Made by a program: the position numbers and the translations under genes. The notes under the pieces are model-generated. The model ran no database searches, was not told the DNA's origin, and saw only the letters and a list, made by a program, of their open reading frames with translations. Shown here piece by piece: positions 1 through 6,073 of a DNA stretch of 6,726 nucleotides. The stretch comes from Burkholderiaceae bacterium (GTDB lineage Bacteria > Pseudomonadota > Gammaproteobacteria > Burkholderiales > Burkholderiaceae): contig CANBPJ010000095.1 in the NCBI GenBank assembly GCA_947371415.1, positions 1 through 6,726 on the forward strand. Reading direction: 5' to 3'. Position 1 is the first letter of the stretch. Each line of letters starts with the position of its first letter.

Positions 1-1449
1 TTGTCCAAGCACAGCCTTTAATTGATTTCTTAACTTGTCAATTTCACCCTTCAATTCAGAGTATTGATCAAGAAGGACATCGGGGTCATCCGACTTATTT
101 GGGGTAATGTGTGGATTCTTAATATCAAGGTTGTAACCCTTAGACTCAATCTCCTCCAAACCCACTTTCCAAGCATATTCATTCTCTATTCGATGGTTAA
201 ATCCATCACCCTCATTACCCCACCATTGTTTTTCGGCCTCAAACTCCTCAATTTTCATTGGCTTGGTTTTGTTATAGCTCTTTACGCCATCAGGATATGG
301 ATGTTCATAAAACCAAATATCATTTGTTGGGGTGCCTTTAGTGAAGAAAAGAATGTTGGTATTAATGGAAGTGTATGGCGCAAATACACCCTTTGGTAGC
401 CGCACTATAGTGTGAAGATTGCACTCCGCAAGGAGCTTCTCTTTAATGCGGGTCTTGATACCATCACCAAATAAAAGACTATCCGGTAAAACCAAGGCTG
501 CACGGCCGCCTGGTTTAAGCATTTGCATAATCAGAACTAGAAAAAGATCGGCCGTTTCCCTTGTTCTGAAGGCTGCTGGAAAGTTGGTTTCAATTCCATC
601 CTCTTCCATTCCACCAAATGGCGGGTTGGTTACCACTACATCTACTCTCTCTGATGGACCCCAGCTAATTAGCGGTCTTGCTAACGTATTGTCATGACGA
701 ATATTGCTTGGCACATCGATACCATGAAGAATCATGTTGGTTGTGCACAGCAAGTGCGGCATTGGTTTCTTTTCAATGCCGAAGATGCTGCTTTGTAATT
801 GCGCTTCATCTTCTAATGTTTTGACATCTTGTTTTCTGATGTGCTCAATTGAGCATGATAAAAATCCGCCTGTACCGCAGGCTGGGTCCATCACCTTTTC
901 ACCAAGACGTGGATTAACCATCTGCACCATGAATTCAGTAACTGCTCTTGGGGTGTAGAACTCGCCTGCATTACCAGCCGCCTGGAGGTCTCTCAGAAGC
1001 TGCTCATACATATCGCCAAAGAGATGGCGCTCTTGGGCTTTGTTGAAATCTACGCCTTCTTGAATCTTATTAATCACCTGGCGAATCAACTGGCCAGACT
1101 TCATATAGTTATAGGCGTCCTCGAATACAGAACGAATAACGTAAGCGCGCTGATCACCGCCTTTAGCCTCTAGATTTTGAAGTGCTGGGAATAGATCGTT
1201 ATCTAAGAACTGCTTTAGCTCATCGCCAGTCATACCTTCGGCATTGGCCGCCCAATTTCTCCAGCGATACTTTTCTGGAAGCGGTGATTTGTATTTATCC
1301 TGAAGTAATTCCCACTCGCTCTCACGATCATCAAAGATCTTCAGGAAGAGCATCCACACCAATTGGCTCAAACGCTGGGCATCACCATCAACACCCACGT
1401 CTTTGCGCATGATGTCTTGGATTGATTTAATGGTTGAACTAATACTCAT
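1..1449 (-). CDS. hsdM: Type I restriction-modification system DNA methyltransferase subunit M (partial, 3' end off the left edge)
   Basis: N6-adenine DNA methyltransferase subunit of a type I R-M enzyme. With HsdS it methylates the host recognition sites, and with HsdR it forms the restriction complex. The frame is open from the ATG at 1449 to base 1, giving 483 residues. EcoAI-type HsdM is about 490 residues, so only a short C-terminal tail should be missing. Visible motifs are the N-terminal helical region with FLKIFDDRE near residue 40, a central AGEFYTPRAV stretch, SAM-binding motif I DPACGTGGF starting at D188, and catalytic motif IV NPPFGG starting at N275. The start is supported by the typical N-terminus (MSISSTIKSIQDIMRKDVGVD). 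No strong Shine-Dalgarno is seen; GATAGG lies rather far upstream. The gene follows hsdR by 39 bases and is probably co-transcribed with it. hsdS is expected to follow beyond the window. Family assignment is very secure; the type IB label rests on its pairing with the EcoEI-like HsdR. Confidence 0.96.
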   Translation of the reverse strand, partial: MSISSTIKSIQDIMRKDVGVDGDAQRLSQLVWMLFLKIFDDRESEWELLQDKYKSPLPEKYRWRNWAANAEGMTGDELKQFLDNDLFPALQNLEAKGGDQRAYVIRSVFEDAYNYMKSGQLIRQVINKIQEGVDFNKAQERHLFGDMYEQLLRDLQAAGNAGEFYTPRAVTEFMVQMVNPRLGEKVMDPACGTGGFLSCSIEHIRKQDVKTLEDEAQLQSSIFGIEKKPMPHLLCTTNMILHGIDVPSNIRHDNTLARPLISWGPSERVDVVVTNPPFGGMEEDGIETNFPAAFRTRETADLFLVLIMQMLKPGGRAALVLPDSLLFGDGIKTRIKEKLLAECNLHTIVRLPKGVFAPYTSINTNILFFTKGTPTNDIWFYEHPYPDGVKSYNKTKPMKIEEFEAEKQWWGNEGDGFNHRIENEYAWKVGLEEIESKGYNLDIKNPHITPNKSDDPDVLLDQYSELKGEIDKLRNQLKAVLGQ

Positions 1450-1488
1450 AAGTGGTAATGCCTATCTATTGGGGTGTTGCTATGAATT

Positions 1489-3831
1489 TTAGGCGTAGAG
1501 CTGGTTTTCTAGCTCATGTAATGCAGCTATATAGCCTGGCTTACCGCCAAAGGCTGATACAAGTTCGCTGGCTGTGCCCATTTTACTAAATGGGTCTAGA
1601 GTCAGAATCTTAATATCATCGATATTCTCGATACCGGTATCTGCGTATTTTTCAAGTAAGGCCTCGAGAACCTTGCGAGCCTGTTCGCCATACTTGGTGA
1701 AGTAGTTACGCTTTTTGACTTGATCTGCACGCTCCCTACGAGTGAGCGCAGGCTGATCAAATGCAACATGGCAAATTAAATCAAAAGCATCGCAGTCTTT
1801 ATTAACTTCGATTGCCAACGCCTCCAGTAAAAGACCATGCTCTTCTAGCTCCTTAATTACAGCAGCCTTACGCTCAGCGGAAGTCCATCTCTTTAGAAAT
1901 TGATCCAGCGTTGAATAGTCTTTTCGTACTGCTTTACGGGTGTAGTCCTTTAAGGACTCTGTAATCAACTTACCTTCGGGTCCGTAATACTGAACCCGCT
2001 CGGCAATAACCTGAACCTCTACGTCACCCACAAAGTATTTAGCTCTCACACCCTCTGGTCCAGGAGGAAAGCCAGGGGGTTCTGGAGGAACGGGCGGCTC
2101 AACTCCGGGAGGCGTTGGCGGCTCCACCGGAGGAACCGGGGGATCATCAACCCCAGGCTCATAGATAACAATTGGCGGGCCATCAAATGCCTCATCAGCA
2201 AAAAGCTCAGTGGCCTTTTTAAAGTCCATGATGGTGAACCAGTACTTGTCGTAATCTTCGTTAATGCGGGTACCACGCCCAATCATCTGCTTGAATTCGG
2301 TCATGGACTTGATATGTTGATCAAGCACAACCAGCTTGCAGGTTTGCGCATCTACACCAGTAGTCATTAGCTTAGAGGTTGTAGCAATTACTGGGTAACA
2401 CTCTTCTGGGTTAATGAAGTTATCGAGCTCAGCTTTGCCCTCTTGCTCATCACCGGTAATACGCATGACGTACTTGCGATTTTCTTTGACTCGCTCTGGA
2501 TTTAGATTAACCAAGGCTTGACGCATACGCTCTGCGTGATCAATGTCATCACAAAATACGATAGTCTTTGCAAATGGATCAGTAGCCGTTAAGAACTCAG
2601 TGATTTTCTTTGCCACCAGCTCTGTACGCTTTTCCAAGACCAGGGTTCGATCCATGTCATTCTGGTTGTAGATGCGATCCTCGATTAATTGACCACGTTT
2701 ATCCACCTGTCCGGCGCTAGGTCTCCAGCCTTGTAGATCCCTATCTATATCAATCCGGATTACTTTATACGGAGCAAGGAAACCGTCCTCAATTCCCTGC
2801 TTTAGTGAGTAGCTGTAAACAGGATCGCCAAAGTAAGTAATGCTTGATATTTCTTTGGTTTCTTTTGGTGTAGCTGTTAAGCCAATGTGTGTGGCAGAAG
2901 AAAAGTAATCCAAGATTTCACGCCAAGCTGAATCCTCAGAGGCGCTGCCGCGATGACACTCATCAATCACGATCAGATCAAAGAAGTCTGGCGAGAACTG
3001 TTTGTAAATGTTCTTTTCTTCATCGTTACCAGTAACAGCCTGGTAAAGGGATAAGTAAATTTCGTAGCTCTTATCAATCTGACGCTTGCTGATCTTGGTC
3101 ATTGCAGCGCCAAATGGCTTGAAGTCGTTATTCTTAGTTTGATCTACCAGGATGTTGCGGTCAGCTAAAAATAAAATACGCTTCTTTGTGCCAGACTTCC
3201 ATAAGCGCCAGATGATCTGAAAAGCTGTGTACGTCTTCCCTGTACCGGTAGCCATTACCAGCAGAATACGATTGGCACCATTGGCTACAGCTTCGATTGT
3301 TCTGTTGACTGCATTGACTTGGTAATACCTTGGAGCCCGGCCAGTACCATCGTCGTAATAAGGCATCTCTACGGTATTTTTTGCCTCAGGGGTATCAACA
3401 CCCTTCCACTTGCAATAACGCGCCCATAGCTCTTCTGGTGACGGGAATGCGTCCAATGAAAGCTCTTGCTCTACTTTATCTGCTAGGCCAGTTCGGTCAT
3501 GCATTAAGAATGCATCGCCATTTGAGCTAAAGACAAAAGGAACATCCAGCGTTTCCGCGTAATCAAGTGCTTGCTGCATTCCCGCGCCAACACTGAGGTT
3601 GTTTTCTTTAGCCTCGATTACGGCGATGGGAATATTAGATTTGTAATACAGAACATAATCTGCGCGCTTTTGCTGTCCGCGGGTATGTAATTTGCCGCGA
3701 ACAATAATGCGGCCTTTAGTAAAACTTAATTCCTCGCGAATTTGAGTGTGCAAATCCCAACCTGCGCCAAGAATGGCTGGCGTAATGAATTTCGTACAAA
3801 TATCTCGTTCGCTAAGGTATTTCTTGCTCAT
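1489..3831 (-). CDS. hsdR: Type I restriction endonuclease subunit R, EcoEI/EcoAI (type IB)-like
   Basis: Motor and nuclease subunit of a type I R-M system: it translocates DNA using ATP and cleaves unmodified DNA away from the recognition site. The protein has 780 residues, close to the roughly 800 of EcoEI-like R subunits. Domains in order: an HSDR_N PD-(D/E)XK nuclease with D58, E73-A-K75 and QALDY (87-91); an SF2 helicase core with Q171, Walker A ATGTGKT (194-200), DECHR (290-294), GLTATP (317-322), TTGVD (490-494) and QMIGRGTR (515-522); a proline-rich linker (about 559-593); and an EcoEI_R_C-like C-terminal domain (about 595-780). All catalytic residues seen are intact, so it looks functional. 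The start is fixed: a TGA stop directly precedes the ATG in frame. No clear Shine-Dalgarno lies at normal spacing. It is the first gene of the visible operon, with hsdM following. A helicase of another system is unlikely given the adjacent hsdM. Confidence 0.97.
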   Translation of the reverse strand: MSKKYLSERDICTKFITPAILGAGWDLHTQIREELSFTKGRIIVRGKLHTRGQQKRADYVLYYKSNIPIAVIEAKENNLSVGAGMQQALDYAETLDVPFVFSSNGDAFLMHDRTGLADKVEQELSLDAFPSPEELWARYCKWKGVDTPEAKNTVEMPYYDDGTGRAPRYYQVNAVNRTIEAVANGANRILLVMATGTGKTYTAFQIIWRLWKSGTKKRILFLADRNILVDQTKNNDFKPFGAAMTKISKRQIDKSYEIYLSLYQAVTGNDEEKNIYKQFSPDFFDLIVIDECHRGSASEDSAWREILDYFSSATHIGLTATPKETKEISSITYFGDPVYSYSLKQGIEDGFLAPYKVIRIDIDRDLQGWRPSAGQVDKRGQLIEDRIYNQNDMDRTLVLEKRTELVAKKITEFLTATDPFAKTIVFCDDIDHAERMRQALVNLNPERVKENRKYVMRITGDEQEGKAELDNFINPEECYPVIATTSKLMTTGVDAQTCKLVVLDQHIKSMTEFKQMIGRGTRINEDYDKYWFTIMDFKKATELFADEAFDGPPIVIYEPGVDDPPVPPVEPPTPPGVEPPVPPEPPGFPPGPEGVRAKYFVGDVEVQVIAERVQYYGPEGKLITESLKDYTRKAVRKDYSTLDQFLKRWTSAERKAAVIKELEEHGLLLEALAIEVNKDCDAFDLICHVAFDQPALTRRERADQVKKRNYFTKYGEQARKVLEALLEKYADTGIENIDDIKILTLDPFSKMGTASELVSAFGGKPGYIAALHELENQLYA
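2053..2157 (-). repeat. Proline-rich tandem PPxP-type linker inside hsdR
   Basis: Codons 559-593 of hsdR encode a stretch in which 18 of 35 residues are proline, arranged mostly as PP pairs separated by V, E, T or G (for example PPVPPVEPPTPP). At DNA level this is an imperfect tandem array rich in GGCGG/GGAGG on the plus strand. It joins the helicase core to the C-terminal domain and is probably an extended flexible or polyproline-II spacer. Consecutive prolines usually need elongation factor P for efficient translation. Confidence 0.85.
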
Positions 3832-3973
3832 TCAATAATGCCAAAAGTTATATATATCCCTCAATAATATAAGGAAATCAGTCATTTGCTGGCATTTTTA
3901 GGGTTTGTATCCCAGGCTCACTATCTGAGCCTTTAAAGGCATACACTTAAGTCAACGCAACAGGGGAAAGTTA
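3832..3973. promoter_or_regulatory. Divergent intergenic region between hsdR and the secreted-protein gene
   Basis: These 142 bases must hold the promoters of hsdR (leftward) and of the small secreted-protein gene (rightward). The half next to hsdR is very AT-rich, with TATATATA and AATAATATAA runs that could supply a leftward -10 element, but I cannot pick a convincing -35/-10 pair in either direction. The half next to the secreted-protein gene holds inverted repeats (described separately). No open reading frame of interest is present. Confidence 0.5.
3914..3952. promoter_or_regulatory. Cluster of overlapping inverted repeats (possible operator or 5' UTR hairpin)
   Basis: AGGCTCA (3914-3920) and TGAGCCT (3926-3932) form a perfect 7-bp inverted repeat with a 5-base spacer. 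GCCTTTAAAGGC (3929-3940) is a perfect 12-bp palindrome that shares GCCT with the first repeat, so the two hairpins would be mutually exclusive in RNA. ACTTAAGT (3945-3952) is a further 8-bp palindrome. The cluster ends 22 bases before the ATG at 3974. It could be an operator or a leader structure. Its function is unknown; only the symmetry is seen. Confidence 0.45.
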
Positions 3974-4276
3974 ATGAAATATCAATTTTGTTTGGTCTTG
4001 CTACTCATCTTGGGGGTTGCCCATAGTCAGGCCATTTATGGCCCTAACGGTGAATACAAAGGTTATATACAAACCTCTCCCAATGGAGTGTCTAACTCTT
4101 ACAGTGCTACTGGGGCATTCCAGGGATCAGCTCAAGTACAAGGTAATCAAACAAATTTCTATGGGCCTCAGGGTCAATATCAAGGAAATATCCAAGCGCC
4201 GATTACCACCCAACCAAATACAACAATTGGAACGCCACTGCAAGTTAATCAAGCACCCAGCATTAAAGGATGGTAG
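3974..4276 (+). CDS. Small secreted Tyr/Gly/Gln-rich repeat protein, function unknown
   Basis: A 100-residue protein I do not recognise. The N-terminus is a classic Sec signal peptide: MKYQ, a hydrophobic core (about residues 5-15, FCLVLLLILGV), and a likely cleavage site after AHS (18) or SQA (20). The mature part is made of three imperfect repeats starting at Y22 (YGPNGEYKG), Y43 (YSATGAFQG) and Y63 (YGPQGQYQG), each followed by a Gln/Asn-rich stretch, then a Thr/Pro/Gln-rich tail. There are no cysteines after the signal peptide and no catalytic motif, so it is probably a periplasmic or extracellular structural or adhesive protein. A good ribosome binding site (AGGGGAAAG, 3962-3970) precedes the ATG, and the gene ends in a TAG TAA double stop. 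It is divergent from hsdR and convergent with the PIN gene, so it looks like an independent one-gene unit inserted between defence genes. An overlapping frame at 4017-4337 lacks these features. Confidence 0.8.
   Translation: MKYQFCLVLLLILGVAHSQAIYGPNGEYKGYIQTSPNGVSNSYSATGAFQGSAQVQGNQTNFYGPQGQYQGNIQAPITTQPNTTIGTPLQVNQAPSIKGW
4037..4222 (+). repeat. Three imperfect repeats of about 60 bp within the secreted-protein gene
   Basis: Units begin at the codons for Y22 (4037), Y43 (4100) and Y63 (4160), giving spacings of 63 and 60 bases. Units 1 and 3 are the most alike (YGPNGEYKGYIQ against YGPQGQYQGNIQ); unit 2 keeps the Y, G and FQG positions. The shared pattern is Y-x3-G-x-(Y/F)-x-G-x2-Q, which suggests internal duplication of a short beta-hairpin-like motif. 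The exact end of the third unit is approximate. Confidence 0.7.
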
Positions 4277-4290
4277 TAAAAAAGTTGTGC

Positions 4291-5274
4291 CTAAATGGCA
4301 TCTTCGTTACGCGCCTTTACAACTTCAGCAATCATAGTCTCAAGAGGAACAGCATCAATTTGTATTGCGACGTTCTTTATTTGACCTAATAATTTCTTGG
4401 CAAATTCAAACACATCTTCATCACCTAAAATCCAATTAACTTGCTGATTATCAATAAAAGCATTTACAAGTCTAAGTTGCTCATTTTCATTAAATTCATC
4501 ATATTTACTTAGCTTTGCAATGGCAGCATGAGTAGCGGAGAAGTTATATGAAGACTCCAGCTTCATGATTGCATCTTTCTTATCGATCTCATCTGAAAGT
4601 TTTATATCCGGAAAATACTCTTTAAGCAGCTCGGGCAACCCTTTGAATAATCTTATTTCTGATCGTTTGCTAGCCTTCCACTCTCTGCGAAGGAAATCCT
4701 TCACGGCCCCCGAGGTAAGCACCGACTCAAAGTCACCATCCCCACTAACAATATTTAAGTCCTCTAAATCAGGCACAGAAACCATCAACCATTCCCAATT
4801 TATTGCATCGCCCAGACTATCTTTTTTTCCCGGCGGATTTCCAATTTGCTGTCGGACCTTGGCTTTTACAAAAATTTCTTGATCTAAAGCTTCATCTTTA
4901 AATTGATCGAATAAGACCTCAATAAGCTCATCGGCTTTCAACCTATTCTCAACTGCCTGCAAAGTAACATCTGCTTTAATATCCTTTACCAGCTGATTGA
5001 AGGTTTCCTGAAGGCTTCTCAACTCAGGAACCCGATCATGTGTTTTTGCCATATTCGGCAAAGATGAAAATGCCTTACTTTTTTCAAATAATTCAATGGA
5101 CTCTTTTACAACCCTCTCGCGATTGCGATAAAACTCATCCTTAACTTGCCTGGGCAAATAAATTTTTATTTGAGCTGTCTGATGAAGTTTTATTATTTTT
5201 TTTAACTCATCCAAGTCGGGCCCGGATAGGTGATATAAATCCAGCAAAATATTCGTATCGATGAAGATATTCAT
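4291..5274 (-). CDS. PIN-domain-like ribonuclease (DUF4935-type)
   Basis: A predicted metal-dependent nuclease of 327 residues. The N-terminus MNIFIDTNILLDLY is the hallmark PIN first strand with acidic residue D6. Further likely active-site acids are E47 (QVKDEF), D152/D156 in the segment NPPGKKDSLGDAINWEW, and D179/D181 (VSGDGDFES). This arrangement resembles PIN-like proteins annotated DUF4935, known to me from general annotation. Between E47 and D152 lies a long helical insert, and residues about 225-327 form an unassigned helical tail. I chose ATG 5274 because the PIN fold starts there and AAGG precedes it by 6 bases. The frame stays open for 70 more codons upstream, but that part is Arg/Ser/Pro-rich and overlaps the preceding gene. 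It is the last gene of a three-gene cassette, 28 bases after the 79-aa gene. Typical small PIN toxins of VapC type are about 130 residues, so this is a larger class. It likely cleaves RNA, but the target is unknown. Confidence 0.87.
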   Translation of the reverse strand: MNIFIDTNILLDLYHLSGPDLDELKKIIKLHQTAQIKIYLPRQVKDEFYRNRERVVKESIELFEKSKAFSSLPNMAKTHDRVPELRSLQETFNQLVKDIKADVTLQAVENRLKADELIEVLFDQFKDEALDQEIFVKAKVRQQIGNPPGKKDSLGDAINWEWLMVSVPDLEDLNIVSGDGDFESVLTSGAVKDFLRREWKASKRSEIRLFKGLPELLKEYFPDIKLSDEIDKKDAIMKLESSYNFSATHAAIAKLSKYDEFNENEQLRLVNAFIDNQQVNWILGDEDVFEFAKKLLGQIKNVAIQIDAVPLETMIAEVVKARNEDAI

Positions 5275-5302
5275 GCGCGCCTTAGCTAGTAATGAAGGGG
5301 GA

Positions 5303-5542
5303 TTAATCCCCAATAAATGGCTCTCGAGCCCAATGATCGCGCCCTTCCACCTTGCCTGCGGGGATCTTGGTTTTACGGTGCGACTCTTCTGATCTGATGG
5401 CCTCCTCGAAGACCTTCTCTTGGGCCTCTGCTGCGGCCTTGTTATTTGCCAACTGTGAAGCGGGTACGACCTCTTTACTCTCAATCATCTGCTTGAGAGT
5501 TTTCATGCCTTTTATTTTGCCAATATATTCAAGATTACTCAT
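5303..5542 (-). CDS. Small conserved-looking hypothetical protein (79 aa), middle gene of the PIN cassette
   Basis: I do not recognise this protein. It starts MSNLEYIGKIKG, continues with an amphipathic, Ala/Glu/Lys-rich helical stretch (about residues 27-57), and ends in a distinctive segment, IPAGKVEGRDHWAREPFIGD (60-79). It has no signal peptide, membrane segment or cysteines. It lies 23 bases after the zinc-ribbon gene and 28 bases before the PIN gene, so it is likely co-transcribed and may partner the nuclease. No good ribosome binding site precedes ATG 5542. An in-frame ATG at 5566 overlaps the previous stop codon (TAATG) and has GGTGA six bases upstream, but a TGA at 5548-5546 separates it from this reading frame. 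The natural gene may therefore have begun at 5566 and now carry a nonsense codon. An antitoxin or regulator role is possible but unproven. Confidence 0.7.
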   Translation of the reverse strand: MSNLEYIGKIKGMKTLKQMIESKEVVPASQLANNKAAAEAQEKVFEEAIRSEESHRKTKIPAGKVEGRDHWAREPFIGD

Positions 5543-5563
5543 GTATCAATCATTTTTTTGGGC

Positions 5564-5577
5564 CATTATTTTTCACC
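5564..5577 (-). promoter_or_regulatory. Ribosome binding site and coupled ATG overlapping the zinc-ribbon stop codon
   Basis: Read on the minus strand, GGTGA (5577-5573) is followed after six bases by ATG (5566-5564), which shares bases with the TAA stop of the upstream gene (TAATG). This is a textbook arrangement for translational coupling. It opens the frame M-A-Q-K-N-D and then meets TGA, after which the same frame continues as Y-M-S-N-L into the 79-aa protein. Confidence 0.55.
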
Positions 5578-5865
5578 ATACTTCTTTTTTAGTCGCTCCA
5601 ACTCCTTCAACTTTCTTCTTTTTATGCTTCGCTCATGCTCATCAGCTAACTTTTTAACTGCTTTTTTTCTTGCTGCATTCTCAATCGCACAAATCTCATT
5701 GGCAGCCTTTATTTGTTCCTTAGTTAGGGGCGCCTTTACTGGCTTAGGTAACGGATCTCCTTTTGCATATTTTTCTCCACAGGATAGACAAAGTCTATAT
5801 CCAAGATTCCACCTTCCTGGAGATATAAATTCAAAGCAATTGGCGCAGATACACTCTAGTTCCAT
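5566..5865 (-). CDS. Cys4 zinc-ribbon protein with a basic coiled-coil tail, function unknown
   Basis: A 99-residue protein. The first 30 residues hold two CxxC knuckles, C7-A-N-C10 and C26-L-S-C29, with an extra C5. This is a compact zinc-ribbon arrangement that probably binds one zinc ion. A Pro/Lys linker (about 37-47) leads to a highly charged Lys/Arg/Glu-rich helix or coiled coil (about 48-99, ending RRKLKELERLKKKYGEK), which could bind nucleic acid or dimerise. The start is fixed by an in-frame TAA two codons upstream; the ribosome binding site is weak. It is the first gene of the minus-strand cassette with the 79-aa protein and the PIN nuclease, and is divergent from the HelD-like gene. 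It may be a DNA-binding regulator of the cassette or an RNA-binding partner, both inferred from composition. The hydrophobic frame on the opposite strand (5558-5872) is the mirror of the Lys-rich codons. Confidence 0.75.
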   Translation of the reverse strand: MELECICANCFEFISPGRWNLGYRLCLSCGEKYAKGDPLPKPVKAPLTKEQIKAANEICAIENAARKKAVKKLADEHERSIKRRKLKELERLKKKYGEK

Positions 5866-6073
5866 ACTTTAATCTTAACTCTAAGACGATCGGTTGAGCT
5901 GCTTAAAAAAATTACTAGTAAAAAAAACATGGGGTATTTATAAGTCACTACATTAAATCTTATTCAAATCCATCATCTCCAACCAGCTTGTTATGATTCA
6001 AGCAATGTTTTAATGGTGGGTAAATTTATAATCAACATGTAATATAGCCACATACCTTTAATCCATACATCCT
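5866..6073. promoter_or_regulatory. Divergent AT-rich promoter region between the PIN cassette and the HelD-like gene
   Basis: This 208-base region has no credible gene. Rightward, a perfect TATAAT sits at 6027-6032, about 42 bases before the helicase ATG, but its -35 is poor (AATGTT or ATGTTT). An inverted repeat GCTTG/CAAGC (5986-5990 and 5999-6003) lies just upstream of it and could be an operator. Leftward, TTGAAT (5967-5962) and TATAAA (5942-5937) are separated by 19 bases, which is longer than ideal. The 10-bp palindrome TTACTAGTAA (5912-5921) is flanked on both sides by A runs. All of these are candidates by eye only. Confidence 0.4.

Noticed and set aside
64..1412. Four plus-strand frames (64-399, 419-697, 734-958, 1182-1412)
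   Set aside because: All lie antisense to hsdM, whose motifs are unmistakable; no domain or start signal supports them.
1450..1488. Possible separate promoter for hsdM in the hsdR-hsdM gap
   Set aside because: Only 39 bases with no recognisable -35/-10 pair; co-transcription with hsdR is simpler.
2046..2282. 78-aa minus-strand frame over the proline-rich part of hsdR
   Set aside because: It is a shifted frame within hsdR that is open because of the GC-rich repeat; it has no independent start signal.
4272..4302. Possible terminator between the convergent secreted-protein and PIN genes
   Set aside because: On the minus strand TGCC/GGCA forms only a 4-bp stem, four bases before a run of six T. 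This is too weak to call, although a weak terminator is not excluded.
4017..4337. 106-aa plus-strand frame overlapping the secreted-protein gene and the end of the PIN gene
   Set aside because: It has no signal peptide, repeat pattern or good ribosome binding site, and runs antisense into the PIN C-terminus.
5275..5484. 70-codon upstream extension of the PIN gene, starting at 5484
   Set aside because: It is Arg/Ser/Pro-rich, overlaps the 79-aa gene in another frame, and the PIN fold begins exactly at the ATG at 5274, which has its own AAGG.
5558..5872. Hydrophobic 104-aa frame on the plus strand that looks like a membrane protein
   Set aside because: It is the reverse complement of the Lys/Glu-rich zinc-ribbon gene; Lys codons read backwards give Phe/Leu. 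The zinc-ribbon frame has clear CxxC motifs and operon spacing.
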